Of a DNA stretch of 64,000 nt, positions 1-15,344 are shown in pieces; the stretch's first letter is position 1; the number at the start of each line of letters is the position of its first letter. The position numbers and the translations under genes are program-made. Origin of the DNA: Hydractinia symbiolongicarpus (lineage: Eukaryota > Cnidaria > Hydrozoa > Anthoathecata > Hydractiniidae); the NCBI RefSeq assembly GCF_029227915.1, contig NC_079881.1, positions 27,815,501 through 27,879,500 of the forward strand, given 5' to 3'. A model generated the notes under the pieces. The model saw only the letters and a list, made by a program, of their open reading frames with translations. It made no database searches and was not told the DNA's origin.

Positions 1-1519
1 TCAGCGTCTCATCAAAAATGAAAACATTTTTGAAAACTACAAGTCTTATGCGTTTTAGTGGTGAAAAAATAATTTAAAAAATTGCTCTGAAAATGAGTAT
101 CTCACAGGGTACATTCTTTGTATACATTCGACTATGCGGGCCAAGCCCGGGATTTGCGGGAAATCGCGGGTTTTCGTTTGCCGGCGATTAAACCTCTTTC
201 ATTAGGCGTTTCATCAAAAATGAAAACATTTTTGAGAACTACAAGTCTCATTCGTTCTAGTGGTGCAGAAATAATTTGAAAAATCGTTCGGGAAATCAAT
301 TTACTCCTTGGGTACTTTCTTTATATATATTCAACTATACGTGCCAAGCCCGGGATTTACGGGAAATCGGGGGTTTTCGTTTGCAGGCGATTAAACTTCT
401 TTTACTCAGCGTCTCATCAAAAATGAAAACAAGTTTGAAAACTACAAGTCTCATGCGTTTTAGTGGTGAAAAAATAATTGAAAAAATCGTTCGGGAAATG
501 AGTTTACTCCCTGGGTACTTTCTTTGTATACTTTTGACTATACGGGCCAAGCCCGGGATTTACGGGAAATCGCGGGTTTTCGTTTGCCGGCGATTAAACC
601 TCTTTCATTAAGCGTCTCATTAAAAATGAAAACATTTTTAAAAACTACAAGTCTCATTCGTTCTAGTGGTGCAGAAATAATTTGAAAAATCGTTCGGGAA
701 ATCAGTTTACTCATTGGGTACTTCCTTTATATACATTCAACTATACGGGCCAAGCCCGGGATTTACGGGAAATCGCGGGTTTTTGTTTGCTGGCGATTAA
801 ACTTCTTTTATTCAGCGTCTCATCAAAAATGAAAACATTTTTGAAAACTACAAGTCTCATGGGCTTTAGTGGTTAAATAATAATTTAAAAAATCGTTCGG
901 GAAATGAGTTTACTCCCTGGGTACTTTCTTTGTATACTTTTGACTATACGGGCCGAGTCTGGGATTTACGTGAAATCGCAGGTTTTCGTTTGCCGGCGAT
1001 TAAACTTCTTTTATTCAGCGTCTCATCAAAAATGAAAACATTTTTGAAAACTACAAGTCTCATGCGATTTAGTGGTGAAAAGATAATTTAAAAAATCGTT
1101 CTGGAAATGAGTTTACTCAAAGGGTACTTTCTTTGTATACATTCGACTATACGGGACAAGCCCGGGATTTACGGAAAATCGCAGGTTTTCGTTTGCCGGC
1201 GATTAAACCTCTTTCATTAAGCGTCTCATTAAAAATGAAAACATTTTTGAGAACTACAAGTCTCATTCGTTCTAGTGGTGCAGAAATAATTTGAAAAATC
1301 GTTCGGGAAATTAGTTTACTCCTTGGGTACTTTCTTTATATACATTCAACTATACGGGCCAAGCCCGGGATTTACGGGAAATCGCGGGTTTTCGTTTGCT
1401 GGCGATTAAACTTCTTTTATTCAGCGTCTCATCAAAAATGAAAACAAGTTTAAAAACTACAAGTCTCGTGCGTTTTAGTGGTAAAAAAATAATTTAAAAA
1501 ATCGTTCGGGAAATGAGTT

Positions 1520-4500
1520 TACTCCCTGGGTACTTTCTTTGTATACTTTTGACTATACGGGCCGAGTCTGGGATTTACGGGAAATCGCAGGTTTTCGTTT
1601 GCCGGCGATTAAACTTCTTTTATTCAGCGTCTCCTCAAAAATGAAAACATTTTTGAAAACTACAAGTCTCATGCTATTTAGTGGTGAAAAGATAATTTAA
1701 AAAATCGTTCTGGAAATGAGTTTACCCATAGGGTACTTTCTTTGTATACATTTGACTATACGGGCCAAGCCCGGGATTTACGGGAAATCGCGGGTTTTCG
1801 TTTGCCGGCGATTAAACTTCTTTTAATCAGCGTCTCATCAAAAATGAAATCGTTTTTGAAAACTACAAGTCTTATGCGTTTTAGTGGTGAAAAAATAATT
1901 TAAAAAATCGTTCTGGAAATGAGTTTACTCACAGGGTACTTTCTTTGTACACAATCGACTATACGGGACAAGCCCGGGATTTACGGGAAATCGCGGGTTT
2001 TCGTTTGCCGGCGATTAAACCTCTTTCATAAAGCGCCTCATTAAAACTGAAAACATTTTTGAGAACTACAACTCTCATTCGTTCTAGTGGTGCAGAAATA
2101 ATTTGAAAAATCGTTCGGGAAATCAGTTTACTCCTTGGGTACTTTCTTTATATACATTCAACTATACGGGCCAAGCCCGGGATTTACGGGAAATCGCGGG
2201 TTTTCGTTTGCCGGCGATAAAACTTCTTTTATTCAGCGTCTCATCAAAAATGAAAACAAGTTTAAAAACTACAAGTCTCATGCGTTTTAGTGGTGAAAAA
2301 ATAATTTAAAAAATCGTTCGGGAAGTGAGTTTACTCCCTGGGTACTTTCTTTGTATACTTTTGACTATACGGGCCAAGCCCGGGATTTACGGGAAATCGC
2401 GGGTTTTCGTTTGCCGGCGATTAAACTTCTTTTATTCAGCGTCTCATCAAAAATGAAAATATTTTTGAAAACTACAAGTCTCATGCGTTTTAGTGGTGAA
2501 AAAATAATTTAAAAAATCGTTCGGGAAATGAGTTTACTCCCTGGGTACTTTCTTTGTATACTTTTGACTATACGGCCAAGCCCGGGATTTACGGGAAATC
2601 GCGGGTTTTCGTTTGCCGGCGATTAAACTTCTTTTATTCAGCGTCTCATCAAAAATGAAAACATTTTTGAAAACTACAAGTCTTATGCGTTTTAGTGGTG
2701 AAAAAATAATTTAAAAAATTGCTCTGAAAATGAGTATGCTCACAGGGTACATTCTTTGTATACATTCGACTATGCGGGCCAAGCCCGGGATTTGCGGGAA
2801 ATCGCGGGTTTTCGTTTGCCGGCGATTAAACCTCTTTCATTAGGCGTCTCATCAAAAATGAAAACATTTTTGAGAACTACAAGTCTCATTCGTTCTAGTG
2901 GTGCAGAAATAATTTGAAAAATCGTTTGGGAAATCAATTTACTCCTTGGGTACTTTCTTTATATATATTCAACTATACGTGCCAAGCCCGGGATTTACGG
3001 GAAATCGGGGGTTTTCGTTTGCAGGCGATTAAACTTCTTTTACTCAGCGTCTCATCAAAAATGAAAACAAGTTTGAAAACTACAAGTCTCATGCGTTTTA
3101 GTGGTGAAAAAATAATTGAAAAAATCGTTCGGGAAATGAGTTTACTCCCTGGGTACTTTCTTTGTATACTTTTGACTATACGGGCCAAGCCCGAGATTTA
3201 CGGGAAATCGCGGGTTTTCGTTTGCCGGCGATTAAACCTCTTTCATTAAGCGTCTCATTAAAAATGAAAACATTTTTAAAAACTACAAGTCTCATTCGTT
3301 CTAGTGGTGCAGAAATAATTTGAAAAATCGTTCGGGAAATCAGTTTACTCATTGGGTACTTCCTTTATATACATTCAACTATACGTGCCAAGCCCAGGAT
3401 TTACGGGAAATCGCGGTTTTTCGTTTGCCGGCGATTAAACTTCTTTTAATCAGCGTCTCATCGAAAATGAAAACATTTTTGAAAACTACAAGTCTCATGG
3501 GCTTTAGTGGTTAAATAATAATTTAAAAAATCGTTCGGGAAATGAGTTTACTCACAGGGTACTTTCTTTGTATACTTTTGACTATACGGGCCGAGTCTGG
3601 GATTTACGGGAAATCGCAGGTTTTCGTTTGCCGGCGATTAAACTTCTTTTATTCAGCGTCTCATCAAAAATGAAAACATTTTTGAAAACTACAAGTCTCA
3701 TGCTATTTAGTGGTGAAAAGATAATTTAAAAAATCGTTCTGGAAATGAGTTTACCCATAGGGTACTTTCTTTGTATACATTTGACTATACGGGCCAAGCC
3801 CGGGATTTACGGGAAATCGCGGGTTTTCGTTTGCCGGCGATTAAACTTCTTTTATTCAGCGTCTCATCAAAAATGAAATCGTTTTTGAAAACTACAAGTC
3901 TTATGCGTTTTAGTGGTGAAAAAATAATTTAAAAAATCGTTCTGGAAATGAGTTTACTCACAGGGTACTTTCTTTGTACACAATCGACTATACGGGACAA
4001 GCCCGGGATTTACGGGAAATCGCGGGTTTTCGTTTGCCGGCGATTAAACCTCTTTCATAAAGCGCCTCATTAAAAATGAAAACATTTTTGAGAACTACAA
4101 CTCTCATTCGTTCTAGTGGTGCAGAAATAATTTGAAAAATCGTTCGGGAAATCAGTTTACTCCTTGGGTACTTTCTTTATATACATTCAACTATACGGGC
4201 CAAGCCCGGGATTTACGGGAAATCGCGGGTTTTCGTTTGCCGGCGATAAAACTTCTTTTATTCAGCGTCTCATCAAAAATGAAAACAAGTTTAAAAACTA
4301 CAAGTCTCATGCGTTTTAGTGGTGAAAAAATAATTTAAAAAATCGTTCGGGAAGTGAGTTTACACCCTGGGTACTTTCTTTGTATACTTTTGACTATACG
4401 GGCCAAGCCCGGGATTTACGGGAAATCTCGGGTTTTCGTTTGCCGGCGATTAAACTTCTTTTATTCAGCGTCTCATCAAAAATGAAAATATTTTTGAAAA

Positions 4501-5350
4501 CTACAAGTCTCATGCGTTTTAGTGGTGAAAAAATAATTTAAAAAATCGTTCGGGAAATGAGTTTACTCCCTGGGTACTTTCTTTGTATACTTTTGACTAT
4601 ACGGCCAAGCCCGGGATTTACGGGAAATCGCGGGTTTTCGTTTGCCGGCGATTAAACTTCTTTTATTCAGCGTCTCATCAAAAATGAAAACATTTTTGAA
4701 AACTACAAGTCTTATGCGTTTTAGTGGTGAAAAAATAATTTAAAAAATTGCTCTGAAAATGAGTATGCTCACAGGGTACATTCTTTGTATACATTCGACT
4801 ATGCGGGCCAAGCCCGGGATTTGCGGGAAATCGCGGGTTGTCGTTTGCCGGCGATTAAACCTCTTTCATTAGGCGTCTCATCAAAAATGAAAACATTTTT
4901 GAGAACTACAAGTCTCATTCGTTCTAGTGGTGCAGAAATAATTTGAAAAATCGTTTGGGAAATCAATTTACTCCTTGGGTACTTTCTTTATATATATTCA
5001 ACTATACGTGCCAAGCCCGGGATTTACGGGAAATCGGGGGTTTTCGTTTGCAGGCGATTAAACTTCTTTTACTCAGCGTCTCATCAAAAATGAAAACAAG
5101 TTTGAAAACTACAAGTCTCATGCGTTTTAGTGGTGAAAAAATAATTGAAAAAATCGTTCGGGAAATGAGTTTACTCCCTGGGTACTTTCTTTGTATACTT
5201 TTGACTATACGGGCCAAGCCCGGGATTTACGGGAAATCGCGGGTTTTCGTTTGCCGGCGATTAAACCTCTTTCATTAAGCGTCTCATTAAAAATGAAAAC
5301 ATTTTTAAAAACTACAAGTCTCATTCGTTCTAGTGGTGCAGAAATAATTT
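1520..5350 (+). repeat. Higher-order repeat, period about 2,029 bp (10 units)
   Basis: Private unit variants recur 2,029 bp apart. Examples are CATGCTATTTAGTGG near 1,670 and 3,700, and the TTTGGGAAATCAATTTACTCC unit at 2,914 and 4,943. The second copy loses the match near 5,345, where it switches to units resembling those around 680-1,300. Boundaries were estimated by eye. The copies are nearly identical, which points to recent unequal exchange or gene conversion within the satellite. Confidence 0.75.
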
Positions 5351-6784
5351 GAAAAATCGTTCGGGAAATCAGTTTACTCCTTGGGTACTTTCTTTATATA
5401 CATTCAACTATACGGGCCAAGCCCGGGATTTACGGGAAATCGCGGGTTTTTGTTTGCTGGCGATTAAACTTCTTTTATTCAGCGTCTCATCAAAAATGAA
5501 AACATTTTTGAAAACTACAAGTCTCATGGGCTTTAGTGGTGAAAAGATAATTTAAAAAATCGTTCTGGAAATGAGTTTACTCAAAGGGTACTTTCTTTGT
5601 ATACATTCGACTATACGGGACAAGCCCGGGATTTACGGAAAATCGCAGGTTTTCGTTTGCCGGCGATTAAACCTCTTTCATTAAGCGTCTCATTAAAAAT
5701 GAAAACATTTTTGAGAACTACAAGTCTCATTCGTTCTAGTGGTGCAGAAATAATTTGAAAAATCGTTCGGGAAATCAGTTTACTCCTTGGGTACTTTCTT
5801 TATATACATTCAACTATACGGGCCAAGCCCGGGATTTACGGGAAATCGCGGGTTTTCGTTTGCTGGCGATTAAACTTCTTTTATTCAGCGTCTCATCAAA
5901 AATGAAAACAAGTTTAAAAACTACAAGTCTCGTGCGTTTTAGTGGTGAAAAAATAATTTAAAAAATCGTTCAGGAAATGAGTTTACTCCCTGGGTACTTT
6001 CTTTGTATACTTTTGACTATACGGGCCGAGTCTGGGATTTACGGGAAATCGCAGGTTTTCGTTTGCCGGCGATTAAACTTCTTTTATTCAGCGTCTCATC
6101 AAAAATGAAAACATTTTTGAAAACTACAAGTCTCATGCTATTTAGTGGTGAAAAGATAATTTAAAAAATCGTTCTGGAAATGAGTTTACCCACAGGGTAC
6201 TTTCTTTGTATACATTCCACTATACGGGACAAGCCCGGGATTTACGGAAAATCGCGGGTTTCGTTTGCCGACGATTAAACCTCTTTCATTAAGCGTCTCA
6301 TTAAAAATGAAAACATTTTTAAAAGTACGAGTCCCATACGTTCTAGTGGTGCAGAAATAATTGGAAAAATCGTTCGGGAAATCAGATTACTCATTGGGTA
6401 CTTTCTTTATATACATTCAACTATACGTGCCAAGCCCGGGATTTACGGGAAATCGCGGGTTTTCGTTTGCCGGCGATTAAACTTCTTTTATTCAGCGTCT
6501 CATCAAAAATGAAATCGTTTTTGAAAACTACAAGTCTTATGCGTTTTAGTGGTGAAAAAATAATTTAAAAAATCGTTCTGGAAATGAGTTTACTCACAGG
6601 GTACTTTCTTTGTACGCATTCGACTATACGGGACAAGCCCGGGATTTACGGGAAATCGCGGGTTTTCGTTTGCCGGCGATTAAACCTCTTTCATAAAGCG
6701 TCTCATTAAAAATGAAAACATTTTTGAGAACTACAAGTCTCATTTGTTCTAGTGGTGCAGAAATAATTTGAAAAATCGTTCAGG

Positions 6785-9705
6785 AAATCAGTTTACTCCT
6801 TGGGTACTTTCTTTATATACATTCAACTATACGTGCCAAGCCCGGGATTTACGGGAAATCGCGGGTTTTCGTTTGCCGGCGATTAAACTTCTTTTATTCA
6901 GCGTCTCATCAAAAATGAAATCGTTTTTGAAAACTACAAGTCTTATGCGTTTTAGTGGTGAAAAAATAATTTAAAAAATCGTTCTGGAAATGAGTTTACT
7001 CACAGGGTACTTTCTTTGTACACAATCGACTATACGGGACAAGCCCGGGATTTACGGGAAATCGCGGGTTTTCGTTTGCCGGCGATTAAACCTCTTTCAT
7101 AAAGCGCCTCATTAAAAATGAAAACATTTTAGAGAACTACAACTCTCATTCGTTCTAGTGGTGCAGAAATAATTTGAAAAATCGTTCGGGAAATCAGTTT
7201 ACTCCTTGGGTACTTTCTTTATATACATTCAACTATACGGGCCAAGCCCGGGATTTACGGGAAATCGCGGGTTTTCGTTTGCCGGCGATAAAACTTCTTT
7301 TATTCAGCGTCTCATCAAAAATGAAAACAAGTTTAAAAACTACAAGTCTCATGTGTTTTAGTGGTGAAAAAATAATTTAAAAAATCGTTCGGGAAGTGAG
7401 TTTACTCCCTGGGTACTTTCTTTGTATACTTTTGACTATACGGGCCAAGCCCGGGATTTACGGGAAATCGCGGGTTTTCGTTTGCCGGCGATTAAACTTC
7501 TTTTATTCAGCGTCTCATCAAAAATGAAAATATTTTTAAAAACTACAAGTCTCATGCGTTTTAGTGGTGAAAAAATAATTTAAAAAATCGTTCGGGAAAT
7601 GAGTTTACTCCCTGGGTACTTTCTTTGTATACATTTGACTATACGGGCCAAGCCCGGGATTTACGGGAAATCGCGGGTTTTCGTTTGCCGGGGATTAAAC
7701 TTCTTTTATTCAGCGTCTCATCAAAAATGAAAACATTTTTGAAAACTACAAGTCTTATGCGTTTTAGTGGTGAAAAAATAATTTAAAAAATTGCTCTGGA
7801 AATGAGTATGCTCACAGGGTACATTCTTTGTATACATTCGACTATGCGGGCCAAGCCCGGGATTTGCGGGAAATCGCGGGTTTTCGTTTGCCGGCGATTA
7901 AACCTTTTTCATTAGGCGTCTCATCAAAAATGAAAACATTTTTGAGAACTACAAGTCTCATTCGTTCTAGTGGTGCAGAAATAATTTGAAAAATCGTTCG
8001 GGAAATCAATTTACTCCTTGGGTACTTTCTTTATATATATTCAACTATACGTGCCAAGCCCGGGATTTACGGGAAATCGGGGGTTTTCGTTTGCAGGCGA
8101 TTAAACTTCTTTTACTCAGCGTCTCATCAAAAATGAAAACAAGTTTGAAAACTACAAGTCTCATGCGTTTTGGTGGTGAAAAAATAATTGAAAAAATCGT
8201 TCGGGAAATGAGTTTACTCCCTGTGTACTTTCTTTGTATACATTTGACTATACGGGCCAAGCCCGGGATTTACGGGAAATCGCGAGTTTTCGTTTGCCGG
8301 CGATTAAACTTCTTTTATTCAGCGTCTCATCAAAAATGAAATCGTTTTTGAAAACTACAAGTCTTATGCGTTTTAGTGGTGAAAAAATAATTTAAAAAAT
8401 CGTTCTGGAAATGAGTTTACTCACAGGGTACTTTCTTTGTACACAATCGACTATACGGGACAAGCCCGGGATTTACGGGAAATCGCGGGTTTTCGTTTGC
8501 CAGCGATTAAACCTCTTTCATAAAGCGCCTCATTAAAAATGAAAACATTTTTGAGAACTACAACTCTCATTCGTTCTAGTGGTGCAGAAATAATTTGAAA
8601 AATCGTTCGGGAAATCAGTTTACTCCTTGGGTACTTTCTTTATATACATTCAACTATACGGGCCAAGCCCGGGATTTACGGGAAATCGCGGGTTTTCGTT
8701 TGCCGGCGATAAAACTTCTTTTATTCAGCGTCTCATCAAAAATGAAAACAAGTTTAAAAACTACAAGTCTCATGCGTTTTAGTGGTGAAAAAATAATTTA
8801 AAAAATCGTTCGGAAAGTGAGTTTACTCCCTGGGTACTTTCTTTGTATACTTTTGACTATACGGGCCAAGCCCGGGATTTACGGGAAATCGCGGGTTTTC
8901 GTTTGCCGGCGATTAAACTTCTTTTATTCAGCGTCTCATCAAAAATGAAAATATTTTTGAAAACTACAAGTCTCATGCGTTTTAGTGGTGAAAAAATAAT
9001 TTAAAAAATCGTTCGGGAAATGAGTTTACTCCCTGGGTACTTTCTTTTGTATACTTTTGACTATACGGGCTAAGCCCAGGATTTACGGGAAATCGCGGGT
9101 TTTCGTTTGCCGGCGATTAAACTTCTTTTATTCAGCGTCTCATCAAAAATGAAAACATTTTTGAAAACTACAAGTCTTATGCGTTTTAGTGGTGAAAAAA
9201 TAATTTAAAAAATTGCTCTGAAAATGAGTATGCTCACAGGGTACATTCTTTGTATACATTCGACTATGCGGGCCAAGCCCGGGATTTGCGGTAAATCGCG
9301 GGTTTTCGTTTGCCGGCGATTAAACCTCTTTCATTAGGCGTCTCATCAAAAATGAAAACATTTTTGAGAACTACAAGTCTCATTCGTTCTAGTGGTGCAG
9401 AAATAATTTGAAAAATCGTTCGGGAAATCAATTTACTCCTTGGGTACTTTCTTTATATATATTCAACTATACGTGCCAAGCCCGGGATTTACGGGAAATC
9501 GGGGGTTTTCGTTTGCAGGCGATTAAACTTCTTTTACTCAGCGTCTCATCAAAAATGAAAACAAGTTTGAAAACTACAAGTCTCATGCGTTTTAGTGGTG
9601 AAAAAATAATTGAAAAAATCGTTCGGGAAATGAGTTTACTCACAGGGTACTTTCTTTGTACACAATCGACTATACGGGACAAGCCCGGGATTTACGGGAA
9701 ATCGC
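6785..9705 (+). repeat. Segmental satellite block, copy 1 of 3
   Basis: This run of about 14 units recurs at about 11,895-14,814 (offset about 5,110) and, with one unit missing, at about 15,345-18,155. The offset of 5,110 equals 25 units plus 36 bp. The extra 36 bp come from a partial unit near 11,310. The blocks share ordered variants such as the GGGGATTAAAC unit and the TGCTCACAGGGTACATTC unit. Ends are approximate. Confidence 0.7.
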
Positions 9706-11894
9706 GGGTTTTCGTTTGCCGGCGATTAAACCTCTTTCATAAAGCGCCTCATTAAAAATGAAAACATTTTTGAGAACTACAACTCTCATTCGTTCTAGTG
9801 GTGCAGAAATAATTTGAAAAATCGTTCGGGAAATGAGTTTACTCCCTGGGTACTTTCTTTGTATACTTTTGACTATACGGGCCGAGTCTGGGATTTACGG
9901 GAAATCGCAGGTTTTCGTTTGCCGGCGATTAAACTTCTTTTATTCAGCGTCTCATCAAAAATGAAAACATTTTTGAAAACTACAAGTCTCATGCTATTTA
10001 GTGGTGAAAAGATAATTTAAAAAATCGTTCTGGAAATGAGTTTACCCACAGGGTACTTTCTTTGTATACATTCCACTATACAGGACAAGCCCGGGATTTA
10101 CGGAAAATCGCGGGTTTCGTTTGCCGACGATTAAACCTCTTTCATTAAGCGTCTCATTAAAAATGAAAACATTTTTAAAAGTACGAGTCCCATACGTTCT
10201 AGTGGTGCAGAAATAATTGGAAAAATCGTTCGGGAAATCAGATTACTCATTGGGTACTTTCTTTATATACATTCAACTATACGTGCCAAGCCCGGGATTT
10301 ACGGGAAATCGCGGGTTTTCGTTTGCCGGCGATTAAACTTCTTTTATTCAGCGTCTCATCAAAAATGAAATCGTTTTTGAAAACTACAAGTCTTATGCGT
10401 TTTAGTGGTGAAAAAATAATTTAAAAAATCGTTCTGGAAATGAGTTTACTCACAGGGTACTTTCTTTGTACACATTCGACTATACGGGACAAGCCCGGGA
10501 TTTACGGGAAATCGCGGGTTTTCGTTTGCCGGCGATTAAACCTCTTTCATAAAGCGTCTCATTAAAAATGAAAACATTTTTGAGAACTACAAGTCTCATT
10601 TGTTCTAGTGGTGCAGAAATAATTTGAAAAATCGTTCAGGAAATCAGTTTACTCCTTGGGTACTTTCTTTATATACATTCAACTATACGTGCCAATCCCG
10701 GGATTTACGGGAAATCGCGGGTTTTCGTTTGCCGGCGATTAAACTTCTTTTATTCAGCGTCTCATCAAAAATGAAATCGTTTTTGAAAACTACAAGTCTT
10801 ATGCGTTTTAGTGGTGAAAAAATAATTTAAAAAATCGTTCTGCAAATGAGTTTACTCACAGGGTACTTTCTTTGTACACAATCGACTATACGGGAAAAGC
10901 CCGGGATTTACGGGAAATCGCGGGTTTTCGTTTGCCGGCGATTAAACCTCTTTCATAAAGCGCCTCATTAAAAATGAAAACATTTTAGAGAACTACAACT
11001 CTCATTCGTTCTAGTGGTGCAGAAATAATTTGAAAAATCGTTCGGGAAATCAGTTTACTCCTTGGGTACTTTCTTTATATACATTCAACTATACGTGCCA
11101 AGCCCGGGATTTACGGGAAATCGCGGGTTTTCGTTTGCCGGCGATTAAACTTCTTTTATTCAGCGTCTCATCAAAAATGAAATCGTTTTTGAAAACTACA
11201 AGTCTTATGCGTTTTAGTGGTGAAAAAATAATTTAAAAAATCGTTCTGGAAATGAGTTTACTCACAGGGTACTTTCTTTGTACACAATCGACTATACGGG
11301 ACAAGCCCGGGATTTACGTACATTCGACTATACGGGACAAGCCCGGGATTTACGGGAAATCGCGGGTTTTCGTTTGCCGGCGATTAAACCTCTTTCATAA
11401 AGCGTCTCATTAAAAATGAAAACATTTTTGAGAACTACAAGTCTCATTTGTTCTAGTGGTGCAGAAATAATTTGAAAAATCGTTCAGGAAATCAGTTTAC
11501 TCCTTGGGTACTTTCTTTATATACATTCAACTATACGTGCCAATCCCGGGATTTACGGAAAATCGCGGGTTTTCGTTTGCCGGCGATTAAACTTCTTTTA
11601 TTCAGCGTCTCATCAAAAATGAAATCGTTTTTGAAAACTACAAGTCTTATGCGTTTTAGTGGTGAAAAAATAATTTAAAAAATCGTTCTGGAAATGAGTT
11701 TACTCACAGGGTACTTTCTTTGTACACAATCGACTATACGGGAAAAGCCCGGGATTTACGGGAAATCGCGGGTTTTCGTTTGCGGGCGATTAAACCTCTT
11801 TCATAAAGCGCCTCATTAAAAATGAAAACATTTTAGAGAACTACAACTCTCATTCGTTCTAGTGGTGCAGAAATAATTTGAAAAATCGTTCGGG

Positions 11895-14814
11895 AAATCA
11901 GTTTACTCCTTGGGTACTTTCTTTATATACATTCAACTATACGTGCCAAGCCCGGGATTTACGGGAAATCGCGGGTTTTCGTTTGCCGGCGATTAAACTT
12001 CTTTTATTCAGCGTCTCATCAAAAATGAAATCGTTTTTGAAAACTACAAGTCTTATGCGTTTTAGTGGTGAAAAAATAATTTAAAAAATCGTTCTGGAAA
12101 TGAGTTTACTCACAGGGTACTTTCTTTGTACACAATCGACTATACGGGACAAGCCCGGGATTTACGGGAAATCGCGGGTTTTCGTTTGCCGGCGATTAAA
12201 CCTCTTTCATAAAGCGCCTCATTAAAAATGAAAACATTTTAGAGAACTACAACTCTCATTCGTTCTAGTGGTGCAGAAATAATTTGAAAAATCGTTCGGG
12301 AAATCAGTTTACTCCTTGGGTACTTTCTTTATATACATTCAACTATACGGGCCAAGCCCGGGATTTACGGGAAATCGCGGGTTTTCGTTTGCCGGCGATA
12401 AAACTTCTTTTATTCAGCGTCTCATCAAAAATGAAAACAAGTTTAAAAACTACAAGTCTCATGCGTTTTAGTGGTGAAAAAATAATTTAAAAAATCGTTC
12501 GGGAAGTGAGTTTACTCCCTGGGTACTTTCTTTGTATACTTTTGACTATACGGGCCAAGCCCGGGATTTACGGGAAATCGCGGGTTTTCGTTTGCCGGCG
12601 ATTAAACTTCTTTTATTCAGCGTCTCATCAAAAATGAAAATATTTTTAAAAACTACAAGTCTCATGCGTTTTAGTTGTGAAAAAATAATTTAAAAAATCG
12701 TTCGGGAAATGAGTTTACTCCCTGGGTACTTTCTTTGTATACATTTGACTATACGGGCCAAGCCCGGGATTTACGGGAAATCGCGGGTTTTCGTTTGCCG
12801 GGGATTAAACTTCTTTTATTCAGCGTCTCATCAAAAATGAAAACATTTTTGAAAACTACAAGTCTTATGCGTTTTAGTGGTGAAAAAATAATTTAAAAAA
12901 TTGCTCTGGAAATGAGTATGCTCACAGGGTACATTCTTTGTATACATTCGACTATGCGGGCCAAGCCCGGGATTTGCGGGAAATCGCGGGTTTTCGTTTG
13001 CCGGCGATTAAACCTCTTTCATTAGGCGTCTCATCAAAAATGAAAACATTTTTGAGAACTACAAGTCTCATTCGTTCTAGTGGTGCAGAAATAATTTGAA
13101 AAATCGTTCGGGAAATCAATTTACTCCTTGGGTACTTTCTTTATATATATTCAACTATACGTGCCAAGCCCGGGATTTACGGGAAATCGGGGGTTTTCGT
13201 TTGCAGGCGATTAAACTTCTTTTACTCAGCGTCTCATCAAAAATGAAAACAAGTTTGAAAACTACAAGTCTCATGCGTTTTGGTGGTGAAAAAATAATTG
13301 AAAAAATCGTTCGGGAAATGAGTTTACTCCCTGTGTACTTTCTTTGTATACATTTGACTATACGGGCCAAGCCCGGGATTTACGGGAAATCGCGGGTTTT
13401 CGTTTGCCGGCGATTAAACTTCTTTTATTCAGCGTCTCATCAAAAATGAAATCGTTTTTGAAAACTACAAGTCTTATGCGTTTTAGTGGTGAAAAAATAA
13501 TTTAAAAAATCGTTCTGGAAATGAGTTTACTCACAGGGTACTTTCTTTGTACACAATCGACTATACGGGACAAGCCCGGGATTTACGGGAAATCGCGGGT
13601 TTTCGTTTGCCAGCGATTAAACCTCTTTCATAAAGCGCCTCATTAAAAATGAAAACATTTTTGAGAACTACAACTCTCATTCGTTCTAGTGGTGCAGAAA
13701 TAATTTGAAAAATCGTTCGGGAAATCAGTTTACTCCTTGGGTACTTTCTTTATATACATTCAACTATACGGGCCAAGCCCGGGATTTACGGGAAATCGCG
13801 GGTTTTCGTTTGCCGGCGATAAAACTTCTTTTATTCAGCGTCTCATCAAAAATGAAAACAAGTTTAAAAACTACAAGTCTCATGCGTTTTAGTGGTGAAA
13901 AAATAATTTAAAAAATCGTTCGGGAAGTGAGTTTACTCCCTGGGTACTTTCTTTGTATACTTTTGACTATACGGGCCAAGCCCGGGATTTACGGGAAATC
14001 GCGGGTTTTCGTTTGCCGGCGATTAAACTTCTTTTATTCAGCGTCTCATCAAAAATGAAAATATTTTTGAAAACTACAAGTCTCATGCGTTTTAGTGGTG
14101 AAAAAATAATTTAAAAAATCGTTCGGGAAATGAGTTTACTCCCTGGGTACTTTCTTTGTATACTTTTGACTATACGGGCTAAGCCCAGGATTTACGGGAA
14201 ATCGCGGGTTTTCGTTTGCCGGCGATTAAACTTCTTTTATTCAGCGTCTCATCAAAAATGAAAACATTTTTGAAAACTACAAGTCTTATGCGTTTTAGTG
14301 GTGAAAAAATAATTTAAAAAATTGCTCTGAAAATGAGTATGCTCACAGGGTACATTCTTTGTATACATTCGACTATGCGGGCCAAGCCCGGGATTTGCGG
14401 TAAATCGCGGGTTTTCGTTTGCCGGCGATTAAACCTCTTTCATTAGGCGTCTCATCAAAAATGAAAACATTTTTGAGAACTACAAGTCTCATTCGTTCTA
14501 GTGGTGCAGAAATAATTTGAAAAATCGTTCGGGAAATCAATTTACTCCTTGGGTACTTTCTTTATATATATTCAACTATACGTGCCAAGCCCGGGATTTA
14601 CGGGAAATCGGGGGTTTTCGTTTGCAGGCGATTAAACTTCTTTTACTCAGCGTCTCATCAAAAATGAAAACAAGTTTGAAAACTACAAGTCTCATGCGTT
14701 TTAGTGGTGAAAAAATAATTGAAAAAATCGTTCGGGAAATGAGTTTACTCACAGGGTACTTTCTTTGTACACAATCGACTATACGGGACAAGCCCGGGAT
14801 TTACGGGAAATCGC
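11895..14814 (+). repeat. Segmental satellite block, copy 2 of 3
   Basis: This block matches 6,785-9,705 unit by unit at an offset of about 5,110 bp. It stops matching near 14,814, where this copy has ATCGCAGG and the first copy has ATCGCGGG. Downstream of that point the two copies continue with different units, so the end is a recombination breakpoint between HOR registers. Boundaries were estimated by eye. Confidence 0.7.
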
Positions 14815-15344
14815 AGGTTTTCGTTTGCCGGCGATTAAACTTCTTTTATTCAGCGTCTCATCAAAAATGAAAACATTTTTGAAAACTACAAGTCTCATGC
14901 TATTTAGTGGTGAAAAGATAATTTAAAAAATCGTTCTGGAAATGAGTTTACCCACAGGGTACTTTCTTTGTATACATTCCACTATACGGGACAAGCCCGG
15001 GATTTACGGAAAATCGCGGGTTTTCGTTTGCCGGCGATTAAACTTCTTTTATTCAGCGTCTCATCAAAAATGAAATCGTTTTTGAAAACTACAAGTCTTA
15101 TGCGTTTTAGTGGTGAAAAAATAATTTAAAAAATCGTTCTGGAAATGAGTTTACTCACAGGGTACTTTCTTTGTACACATTCGACTATACGGGACAAGCC
15201 CGGGATTTACGGGAAATCGCGGGTTTTCGTTTGCCGGCGATTAAACCTCTTTCATAAAGCGTCTCATTAAAAATGAAAACATTTTTGAGAACTACAAGTC
15301 TCATTTGTTCTAGTGGTGCAGAAATAATTTGAAAAATCGTTCAG

